NCBI RefSeq assembly: GCF_964204645.1
Contig: NC_134035.1
Coordinates: 5,272,501-5,332,500, forward strand
Source: Tubulanus polymorphus
Taxonomy: Eukaryota > Nemertea > Palaeonemertea > Tubulaniformes > Tubulanidae
Direction: 5' to 3'
DNA length: 60,000 nucleotides
A program made the position numbers and the translations under genes. Under the pieces are notes generated by a model. It had not been told where the DNA came from, did no database searches, and saw only the letters and a list, made by a program, of their open reading frames with translations. Below, one piece after another: positions 15,101 through 27,100 of the stretch (its first letter is position 1; each line of letters begins with the position of its first letter).

Positions 15101-18100
15101 CTATTGGGTTCGAATCCCACTATAACCATTTTCGTGCAGTATACGAAAAAAGTTCCAGGGCAGATTGGTGCGACTTGAGGAGTAATAGGCAGGGCGGATA
15201 CGGGCGGCTTGAGTGCTAATGGGTTAAGTTAGCTCATTTTAAACCATCTAACTCTAAGGGACGTCGTGTGCGAAAATACTTACGGCAATTTTCATCAGAT
15301 CCATCCCCGCAATCATCGTCATCATCACACTGCCACCGTTTATGTATACAGTTACCATTCTTACATTTATATTCCTCAGCAGTACAATTTCTTTGAGCTT
15401 TAGAAAAATAACGAACAGACGAAAAATTTAGACACAATCGCGAATGCGAACTCGAAATAATTTGACTGAAAAAAATGTCGAGAACGAACTGGGAATCGCT
15501 TCTTTAACAGGGAACATTAAACAAGAAAGTTCATCACGTTACTACTAATATATGAGGGGGTGGGGTGATACAACGCTATCGATTGACACAAGGGAACTCA
15601 GTCTCATCTTTCTAGAAGAGATTGCAACAATTTGATAGATAATATCAAAAATACATAAACAGGATATTCTTTTTTTTAAATGTATTTTTGATGATATCTG
15701 TGACATTGTTTACTGTTGCTAATCCCACATCCAGACAAATATTTGTCCGCCCGTCCGTCTGTTTCCGCTACTCCTTGTTTGTCTAGATATTAGTTATTTT
15801 TCCCTCTACACCACCGACTGATGATAGTTATATCAGGAATTAGAAACTTACGACAATCGAGTTCGTCACTGTCATCTCCGCAGTCATTATCAGCGTCACA
15901 TCTCCAAGCTTTCTCTATACACATACCATTAGCACACGTATACTGCTCAGATCCACACGTAGGACTTGCTGTAAAAATACAATAAACATCATATGAATGA
16001 TAATATCGGTAAAGCGCCTATATCTTAGAGAATGTTCACCAGCGCTTTTAGTTAATGCTAACTGCATTTTACAGACCAGTAAGCTTTACAGAAAAGCAGA
16101 TGTTTCAGACTATGTGTAAAAGCGTTCAGATCATCAATGTTCCGAACCTCTGAATAGTCGTATTCTAAAGAATACTTTCGATATTTCAAACCTAGCCTAT
16201 ATTATCTGTATCGGTCATGTCTCCCCGCGAGAGGAGAACCTTCCATCGATGACCCCAGACAGGTTCCCCGATATCTTCTAGGTACAGAAAGTCAATGAGG
16301 ATAAGGGTCTCGTTTCGGGCGCTCGACGCAAGGTGATAAAACGTAACCTCAATAATATACAGCGCGTAAAATTGTCACACGAATAGAAAAGCAGAGATTC
16401 GACTACTTGTTACTACCTTTAACAGCGGTGAAATATCCATGGTAACTCAGTACAACTGATACGCTTAGAATAACAGTAAACGTTGAGTAATCCATTAGGA
16501 CTGATTCGATGTCCACCGAACTAAACCCGCTCCTCGCTAATAGATTTATCACAAACACACAAGTTGTTGCTGTCACGTGCGTGCGTCTGCTTTATCCACT
16601 TTCCTCTAAGTGGTAAGTGATTCTCAGGTTCTTCTCCGATAAGTTGGATTATCTGTCAATGGTCTACTTCATTCCGAATATATGCGAGCGTATTTAAGCA
16701 ATACATTTAACGCCTTCGCGACAAATCATATTCCATTATCGCGAAGCTGAGTTTCATCACAAATATGGAAAACAGTTACCGGTAACCACAGAAATCCACT
16801 TATTCAGTAATTCACAATCTGAACGCGGTTATACATATCTAGGAAGATCAAGATGAAAATATCCAGTTTATATCTCAGAAATCCCGCACACAGTTTAAAG
16901 TCTGCAGTTAAATCTATGATTCTTTAATCGGAATTATCATAGCTCATCCTTAACCTCTGGAATCGGATCCTATCCCCGGTTATCAGCGTGGATTGCGCAG
17001 AATCCTGCGCCGTGTATTAACAGTAAATCTCAGAAAATCCCACCTCCGCACGGGAGCGATTCACTCGCAGTAATCCTCGTAATTCTTTGTTTCGTAAAAT
17101 CGGTGTCCTCACCTCGTCTTCCCTGACAGGACGAGAGCGTTGTTAGTTATTCAGACTGACAGCAGCAGAGGCAGCGGCAGCATGCGGGCAGAAGATCTGT
17201 TTGTATGCGTAAAATATTATGATGAATCTCAGTAAGATTTCAAACATATCTGTAGGCAGACAACACGACTCCCACTGAGAACCAGTTTTTTTTTTACAAA
17301 ACATGTGTTCACAGATAAGCCTATGCTCCTCCTATACAACCCAACGGCGTAACGCTCACCGTTACATGAAAAATACTTTCCAAGATTTGACGATTAGGAA
17401 ACTCGCGAATTCTTACTCAATAGTCTCCTCAGATTTCCGAAGGTATTTAGGGATATATGAGAAGTTTAAGTGCCTTATAAAATGTCTGGCGGACGGCCTA
17501 TAGTTCATGGCGTCCCTCGGGTGAAAAGCTGAACATATGTGAATCCGGCCGTTCAAGACGGAATAGTTTTTGAAGAAGAGTTGGGCCCCGGGAAGCAGAT
17601 TGATATTTGCGTAACTGCACACTCGGCGAGTTGATGAGAATTAGATTCCAGTTGTTGAAGCAGACACAACGTCTTTCCCCTTCTCTCTTGTTACATCTTC
17701 ATCAATCTGTATTATAAATGCATTTACAGTAATCAGTAACTGGTTTCTGTTGAGGAGACGAAGCTTCTTCTATTGTTTCCTTGTTTGCTGCTCGTGTAGC
17801 GTCTATTAGTCTTCATTATATGTGTTCTCAATTGCTTTTGTCATGTCATCATCTTCTGCCTAAGGATTTCATGTTGTCAGTTGAAGTGAGGACTGGTACA
17901 GTCATCCACACTTAATACGTGCTCCAGCACATTGTCAATAACTGATTGTTCAGAACTTCACCCGAGATATTTGTAATTGGTTATGAACTATAAATACCAG
18001 ACATTAGATATTTTACCAGCAAACTTTCGAAAACTGATCGTCCACACTTCACATATGTTAAGTAGTTCACCTGAGACATTTCTAGTTGAAAATGAACTAC

Positions 18101-21100
18101 AAACACCAAATATTAGACATTTTATCAGCACACTTTCAAAATCTGATCATCCACAACTTCACATGTGTTCAGAACTTCACCTGAAACATTTTTGATTAAA
18201 AATAAACTACAAACATCAGATATTAGATATTTCATTAGCAAACTTTCAAAAACTGATCGTCCACACTTCACATATGTTCAGAAATTGACACCGGGATATA
18301 ATGAACCACAAACACCAGACATTAGACATTTGATCAGTCTTACAAACACTAATCGCCCAAGACATCATATAACAAAAGTGATTGCCTGAAAGGGGTATAA
18401 GCTGCAGATATACCTGATGGCAGGGTTGAGCATATCGAATACGCGGCGTACTCATGACTATTTCGGAGAAAAATCTTAAATCACCCACGATTTCTTAGAA
18501 TGACAATGGATGTTAAAACAGCCTTGAACGTCTGCGAAGTATTTATTCCGGGGAAGATTCCGAACTATGAAATCGTACCCTGCATCCTACAAGATAGTAG
18601 CGGGCGAGGAAATTATTCCCCATTTCAAACTTAACGTCGATTTCAGCTTATCCCTAAGTGACATAATTCGATTTGAGGCAGAAAAGGGTGGAGGGGAGGT
18701 GGAGGTCTGAGGGGTTCAAGCGGTAGGCGTCAAATTTGAATAAATGATAAATATTCTGAATTCTAAACTGACAATGGATGAAAATCGGCGAGTGCGTCGT
18801 GCTTTACCGATCACACAATCGAAAGCCTCTTTATTTCACTTGATCGGATCGTGATTTAAAGATTTGTTTCTCGGTGTTGACGCGAGCAACAGACGTTAGA
18901 GTTGGCGATAATGATGAAATAATGACGATGATTAGCACTGATTGAGATGTACGGCACTCGCGGCATAACTGGCAGAACTGTCTGTCTAAACTAACTATAA
19001 TTCATTTAACATGATTCATATAGCGAAGAATGATATAACAGAAACAATGCGGTTCATTAGACTATGCACAATATACGAATTAGAATAAAGGTCTAACTGA
19101 ACGGAGGCCGATCCGAATGACTTAGGGAAAGGCACCAAAGTGTATCCATAGTAAGGAACTTAGCAGGAAACTCTTCCTCGTCGAGCAGAGATTTGAACGT
19201 GATGGCATCGAGACTTGAAAACCTGCCACAGACCGAGTGCGCCGCTTAGATGATGTTATTATCAACTGATCAAATATTCCTTTTTATTTTGGACGGGGGT
19301 TTTCCATTTACAGTATCCGTTGCCTAAAGCTATAATATGCCATAGTTACATTAGCGGGCAATCTGTTTGGTGCTGCAAATCTTCATATAGCGAACCTGCG
19401 CAACTCGTCTGGTGTGGCAGGGTTTCATGCCGTGGCTGAGTCTAGGGTGGGGTCCGGGAGTCTCGATACCATCAGGTTCGAATTCCTGTCGGGGTAGGAT
19501 GCCAGAAACTATGATTATAGCCGCTACCGCTAGTTCTACCAGCCGGATGGGAAACCACGACTGACAAACACAAATGACGAGTTTTCGAACTGCTCGAGTG
19601 AATTCATTCGTTTATGAATTCATATTTTTCTACTTGAGGGAAATTCTTCGCGCGGACGCAGCTCCATCAATCATTAAAACAATATCCCCCCTCTTCTCCC
19701 CCCCTCCGCGGCGATGACGGTTGGTTTGAGTTATTATACCCGACGGTATTCCCCGAAGAAACGTTCGTTCGTTCGTAACGAACTTTCACGAAATTTCATT
19801 AAAATTCGTCGTTCAATTGGCGTCTGGTGCTCGGTGGCGATCAATCATTGAAGCGACGACGACGACGACGACGTATACCTGCTTCCTTTCTCCCCTTGTT
19901 AGTCGAATTCTCTCAAATTACTGAAATTCACTTCTATTCGTTCTATAGATGACAGATAACAACAATTCTCATTTATCAGCCGCCACGTCGATCGTCTATT
20001 CGTATGACGCTCTCTCACGGGATTCATTTTCGCGAGATCAATTTTCTACGATATTCGCGATGACGATGAAGAAATCCGTAAGATTTCCAGTTTTATCGAA
20101 CGTCGAAAATTTCTATTTCTGGAATGAATTTGGGAGTAACGGTGCATTTTATAAAAAACCGGAGAAATCATCCAAATTCAACTTATCATTAGAAATGCAA
20201 TGTTCTCCTCTTTCACCCCCCTGAGAATCGGACAACCCGGACCCTTATTTCTGTGCTTTGGGGGATCGAAAGCCTTACTACTTCAGCCTTACCACCATGA
20301 TGTCATAGCCTAAAGCAGCCCTAAAGGGCAGATTCAGGGGATCCAGTCCCCTGTACATTTTTTGATGTGGTGCCCTCATAATTCTTATCAAGAAATGCAG
20401 CATATTGAGATTGGTAGAAGGACCCATTCTCACCAGTTTTTGGTTGATCTCAGCTTAATTAGCTTGGGAGAGTTTGTGGAAGAGCTTTAGCAGAGCTATG
20501 AAAAATCTTGAATGTTAGAACTGAGTTCAGAAAATGCTCTCTGGTGGAGAATTTTGTAAGCTCCAAAAAAGATTAAAAAAACATGTCGAAAGATTAAAAA
20601 GCTATAGGCCTACTCTAAATGCTGACTTTTCCTTGGATTGCTTTACTGCTTCATTTGATTCCATGGAAAAACATCAAAGGAGCAATGTTACAGTAATCAA
20701 CCACATCAAAATGAAGGGTCGAAATCAAACCCCCGGAGTACGCGCATGCATGACTCGGTGAATATCAACTAGACGACTTTCCAAATAACCAGGATAGTTA
20801 AATGGTATCCGATATAACCATCCCGAATACGGTTTTACCAGTTCCTATCAATAAACGAATGAATAGCCATCAACACCCGAGTTCAGCTAGACCAGGAATT
20901 CTACCAGATAGCATCATCAATTGAAATGTATGTTTCTAGGTGACCTTTCAATAACTGGAATGTCATGAAATGATAATAGACAAACGGTAAATTAGAAACT
21001 AACACTTAATCGAATCGTGCAGTATGATATAGAAAACAAACGCTATTCTAATCCGTTGACTACAAAACAGGGAGGTAGCAAGATTTGGCAACCTGCAGGA

Positions 21101-24100
21101 GCCGCTTTTATAAACCTAACCCGGGCACGTCAACTCAATTGACTGACAGTTGAATTAGGACTGAATAAAACTGGTCTCAGTTTTAACGAGTCTGTAGGGG
21201 GAGGTATGAAATTAGTGTCCACTTCTACAACAATTGAGGGCGACACCAGCGGTGTTCAGTGGATATACCCTCAATTTTTGATTGGACAGAGTCTACAGTT
21301 CTTACATTCTCGTGATCTATCACACTGCACTGGTCTCAGTTTTAACGAGGCTGGGGATATAAGGTTTCACATCTACAACAGAGGGCGACACCAGCGATGT
21401 TCGGTGGTGGATATACCGTCATTTTTTGATCGTACCGAGTCTACAGTTTTACCGACGCATTCCGAGTGTTTTTCGTGAGAATAAATCACGATTCCGCGCA
21501 CAACGGAAACATGAAAATAAATCATGCGTAGAATAATGAGAGACAACACGAAGAACAGCAGCGGCGGCGACGATAGTTTCCACCGATCCCCGGATCGTTT
21601 CAGCACCGCTGCGCCGTCAGGACAATTGCTACATTTCTATTTGTCACATCTACGTAACGATCTTTTCACGCCGAGCAGCGAGAAAAATACTAATTTCAGA
21701 AAGAGCGCCGGTCGGGCGGTCAATCGGACCGTGCTGAGTTTCACACGGAATCTAATCAACGCATCTAGGAAGTACTGAATCAATTGTACCGGGATGTATG
21801 GACGCATCTAGGAAGTACTGAATCAATTGTACCGGGATGTATGGACGGGTAAGCGTAGCGCAGTGCAGTCCGACGAACAGATGGAACTGGAGATAAAACG
21901 AATATTACTAGTACTATACAATGAAGATAACACACAGTCATAGTCACAGTCGAGCAGAGAGAGGAGAGCATTGTCTGCTCCGAATTAATTGTTTGTCACT
22001 CTCGCCTGACTGATAAGAAAGCAATTAGATTTATCAGAAAATCACCGCATGAGAACAGCAAAATGGGATGACACATCGCATGAATTCATCAGCCACCCGC
22101 TCGGTATTCTACATACTCTATCATCCACCCTCCCCCCCCCCCCCCCCCGACGCGCTCAATCATAGTAAACAGTTCAGTAGACCCTCATGTTGTACAATCA
22201 TCAATCTTTAGTTCGTAATAATTTGTAAACTTCTCGATTGAAAATATGATCAGAGAATGATAACATTTCCACATGCCAGGTCTCGGACAAATAGACGACC
22301 AGCACCAGGCTATTAAATAGCAGTTAGTGTCACGAGTGTACCCAGTGTACTATAGTAGGGCGTGTTTCATGATACCAGCAGGTTCAAAGTCCTGCGAAGG
22401 AGGAACGTAGCCGAGTCACAATGTCATCAGGTTCGAATCCCTGTGAGGGAAGAACATGGCAGAGTCTCACAATGCCATCAGGTTCGAATCCCTGTGAACG
22501 AGTTTGGTGATGCAGTTGGCTTCAAATCCCTGCGAGGGACGAATGTGACAGAGTTGCATGATGTCATTAGGTTCAAATCCCTGTGAGGGAGGAATGTGGC
22601 AGTCTCATGATGTCATTATGTTCGAACCCCTGCGAGGAATGAATGTGGCAGTCTTACAACGCCATCAGGTTCGAATCCCTGTGAAGGAGGAATGTGGCAG
22701 TCTTACAACGCCATCAGGTTCGAATCCCTGTGAGGGAAGAATGTGGCAGAGTCTCATGATGTCATTATGTTCGAACCCCTGCGAGGAAGGAATGTGGCAG
22801 TCTTACAACGCCATCAGGTTCGAATCCCTGTGAAGGAGGAATGTGGCAGTCTTACAACGCCATCAGGTTCGAATCCCTGTGAGGGAGGAATGTGGCAGAG
22901 TCTCTTGTTAATATCAAACTTCAATCCCTGCGAGGGAGGAACGAGGTCGAGCCTCAGGTTCTGGGAGGCGGAGGATGGGTCTTCTGTACTATACGCACAG
23001 GTCAGTTTAATCCAACAACTTACCGCAACGTTCTTCATCTGTACCGCCGGGGCAGTCTATATCTCCGTCGCAGACCCAATGTTTCGGAAAACACGTACAA
23101 TCGCGTGACGTTTTCGACTGACAACGGAACAAGTGACCGGGACAGATACACGAGTGTTGACGAGCAGCTGTAGCGAACACTGTAAATATATATCACAAAC
23201 AACAATTAACATTCAGTGATCATGTGAAGGTAAAAGACATTAAAGTGAATAAGTGGAGGTGGTGGCATCCTCCCTTGGCTGGGGTTCGAACCTGATGGCA
23301 TCGCTACACTCAGCTATATACGGCACGAACCCCTGCCACACAAGACCCGATGCGCAGCTTTGCCGCACGAAAAATTGCGGCACCAATCAGATTGCTTGTT
23401 GTATAATCCCTGAGTTCAATTTCATGGAAGAACTATACATGGGAAAAATAAAATAAAACCGGATATCTGATTGGCTAATAACGATATCTTCTAAGCTGCG
23501 CACTCTGTCTAGTGTAGCAGGGTTTCGTACCATGGCAATTTCGACGCCATCAGGTTCGAATCCCTGCCGCAGGAGGGTGAGGTTATGGAGAAGTGATGTC
23601 AGAATGTGGTCAAACCATTCCTCTGATCAGTGAGGTTAAAAACCTAGCATATGACAGGGAGGCCGATTTATCCCCCTTTGCCCTCATTTCCACAACAACG
23701 CGTGGTCTATATAGCGCATCCCAATTCTCTGATTTGTTCTAGATTTTTCTTATTTCCTAAGTTTCGCAGGGTCAGCAACCACAGCATCCACCCTGTAAAA
23801 CTTTGCGGCTCCAACCTCCCCAACAAATAGCGTACTACCTGTACACGCCTATAGTTGCACATGTAGGATAGATGACACCAAGTGCTGATTAGCAGTTTAA
23901 ATACCACCTCCTCTCCCCCGCTAAGTGATCTGTTAGATGACTTCTGAAATTATTCGCATTAAATCAACTAATTCTGATTTAGCAATTTCATGAAAAGTAT
24001 TTTCGATATGAAATGAAAGTGTTGCGGCAGAGCATTGAACGATATACAACATTCACATGTATTTCTACCACAGACGCTGGAGCAACGGTGACGGAGCAAT

Positions 24101-27100
24101 GGGCACGGAGCACCGGTTTATCAATTGAATGCTCATTTATTTTATCGGTTTCGCTGCAGGTTATCCGTGCTCCCCCCGCGGTGCTGACGACGGAATATCA
24201 GTTATTGCATTTTCAATAAAACCGTTATTGATCGGTGTTCGCGGTCGATCGATACACGAATACCTGAACGTCATCAGCGATCAATCAATCGCTACTGCTG
24301 CTGCTGCCGCGAAATTAAACTTTCATAAAAATAAACCTCCTTCGCGAATAGCAGCAGCAGCAGCAGCAGCAGCGAAGGGCAGGGCAGCTGTAACCCGCGC
24401 ACCGCGCGTGTCGCCATCTCGTTACCGTGACGACGCTAATTGCAAACGTAAACAATAATCGAGCGACGGAAAAACAACAAACAACGAGAAAAAAAAACAT
24501 GAAACATGAATTCAATTGAAGGGAGGGACGATGAATGCGTGTCATTCAATAGACCTTCACTCTTCAAATCGCTAAGACCCAACAGAGCAAAGAATCTTAG
24601 TTATAAAACCAATCTAACAAGTTCAGATCAATGATATGAATTAACAGCTGCGCGTTGGAAGCAATTTTTGATCGCCGCGGCCAATTGCCGATTTTTGACA
24701 GGTTCTCATATTGCCTCGGCGAAATTTACTTCAATCTCGTCGAAAACATTGTTTAGAAAAAAAAACCATCATTCAGTAAAAATTATTGCTGTGGCTTTCG
24801 GTTCCAATGCTACTGATTGAGACCATTTCAACCATGACTGCGCAACCATACGCTAAAAACATGTTCTGCACAAATGTGGCTACGCTGCCAGAAGCTCTGA
24901 CTCTCGTTGGTTGGATAACGGTTCCAAGCGACGGATCATTGCGTCTTAACGGAGTCGTCCCTGGATGGTTCACCACTACTCAAACGATGACGAAACCCTG
25001 AGGCATAAACTCACACAGTTAACAGTTAATACAGCCGCGAACGATCGCTAGGATTACTCGTCAACTATTCGTAAGAAGTCGGTTTATCGACGGGTTCGAT
25101 GGGGTTTATTTGTAATAACGCGGCGATAATCAGACTGCCGACGCCGAGACGGTGACATCGCCGAGCCCGCGGGGCGTCGACGGGGGGGAACCCGATTGAT
25201 TCCCGTGACTCAGTACCAATGCATTCCAATCAACAGCAGTCAGTCGACTACGAGAGTCGCCGTCTTAAGGACTCTCACGATGACTCACTGCGTGGCTAAA
25301 TCTTCAGATACCTGTCGGATTATTGTTCGCGTGCGGTGAAACCGATGAAGAAAAAATGTCCCGATATTTCGTTACACTCAAAGACGACTGATAATAATCA
25401 ACATCATCAGCAGCCGCAGTCGGTCGTCGCACGATCAAATGACTCATCATTTTTTACGCGGGACTTCTCTGATTATATAAGTCATTTACCACAAGAATTA
25501 AGGATCCGGTGATCTGTAACTATGCGCCGTCTGAAAGCGCAACAATTTTCTATGAACAATAAATGACGGGATGAAGAGATGAATGAGTCAGAGATTTCCT
25601 CGCAATCTGATATCGCATAAAAAGTTAACTGTTGCTGCGGAATGGGGGAAAAAACGTGTCCGCAAAGAGAGCGAGGGAGAATCTTAACCCTAAGTCTAGG
25701 CCAGAGTGGGATTCGAACTTGGTCCTCTCGCTTGCCAGTCATGCGTGTGACCCACTAGAGCACTAAGTTCTGGCGACCTATATTGGGTATGCCAAGTTTG
25801 TCTAGTCAGTGAGGACAAGTCTAATGTGCTGTGATGACAACTCAGATGTGTTGACTGATGACCAGTAAGGTGGGGTGACTGGTGACTAGTCAGATGCGGT
25901 GCGGTGACTTGTCAGATGCCGTGGTGAGGTGTGGTGACTGGTGACTCTATTCACTAAGAAGAGCGTTAACATTCTCCGAGCTAATTACAACAGTTTCTTA
26001 GAAGTAATATTTGAAGAAGGAAATGAAATGAGACAGGGACAACCGGGCTGGGAGAGGGGAGGAACTGAAAGAAGGTTGAGAGGAGTGGAAGGAGACCGGA
26101 TTTGCGGAGAAAGACGAGGGAACTTAGAAACAAAAAGAGGAATCTCATGGCAGTTTCTCAAGTTTCGAGGCGCGTATCTTGTTACACACGAAGAGGATTC
26201 CGCAGCATTCATCGGGAATGAGTCATATTAAAGACATGTCTCAGCTTATAAAACACAGGTAACAAGATCATCGAGCAAATGTTGTTTCAACAGGCAACGC
26301 TAAAATATCAACAAGGCTTTGACTAGAAAAATAAATGATGCAGCATCATCATCGCCAGACCGCGATTATACGCTAGATCAAAATCATTATACTGAAGAAA
26401 GACGAACGAATATTGGCTTTGTCAATTTCATATGTAAAACTCTACATCACGATAATTGGCTTCGTATATGCGGCAGGAAGTAAGAACCTGTTGTTGTTAG
26501 GATTGGCTGAAGGAAACTAACGATTGCAAATGTCAAAACAAAATCGCTCCATTAAAACGTTAATGAATTACCAAGAAAAACAAAACATACACAAAATCAT
26601 TACTTATAAACTGTGTTGTTATTGGGTGCAGAATCAGTTGGCCAGGCCCATCCCTCGCTGAATCCGAACTCCCTCTCAGACCCATACACCTACCCCTCTA
26701 TCAGCACCATCCACCCAACTCCCTCTCAGACCAATACACCTACCCCTCTATCAGCACCATCCACCCAACTCCCTCTCAGACCCATACACCTACCCCTCTA
26801 TCAGCACCATCCACCCAACTCCCTCTCAGACCCATACACCTACCCCTCTATCAGCACCATCCACCCAACTCCCTCTCAGACCCATACACCTAACCCCCTC
26901 TCAGACCCATACACCAAACTCTCTCTAATGCCGAATCCCCCTCTCAGGCCCATCAACCCGGCAACCCCCCATCCTCTCAGCTAATCTCAGTTGATAACTG
27001 AATAAACCATGGCCCCCCATGTTTCTTAACATTTATTGTAAAATGATTCTTCTGACCACCTTTCTCTCCTACTTACTTGCCAGCAGCCCGCACACAAATG

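Larger units (their letters stand above)
12535..15283. other. LRP4 intron 4 with several repeats
   Basis: A 2.7 kb intron. It includes a GC-rich stretch at about 12700-12900 (GGCCGTGCGCGCC, GGGCCCCCGACGACGCGAGC) of unknown meaning, and then a run of mobile-element relics at 13331-13586, 14114-14343 and 14412-15223. No coding sequence seen. Confidence 0.6.

Noticed and set aside
19949-20224. 91-codon plus-strand ORF preceded by TCTATAG.
   Set aside because: No domain, no donor and no downstream exon; a chance acceptor-like AG is common.
22362-22960. Direct repeats that could suggest a CRISPR array.
   Set aside because: The units are contiguous diverged minisatellite copies with no unique spacers of constant length, and the genome is animal.
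24129-24458. Alanine-rich 109-codon ORF.
   Set aside because: The alanines come from the CTG/CAG triplet tracts; no other coding signal.
24773-25001. Overlapping ORFs on both strands in a less AT-rich patch, possibly an exon.
   Set aside because: No recognisable domain, the plus-strand frame has no ATG, and neither has convincing splice sites; kept only as a note.
25700-25774. A functional tRNA gene on the minus strand.
   Set aside because: Length, acceptor stem and A/B boxes fit, but the T stem does not pair and the anticodon arm is imperfect.
26613-26984. A Pro/Ser/Thr-rich protein-coding frame.
   Set aside because: It is the translation of a 50-base minisatellite and has no start context or conserved domain.
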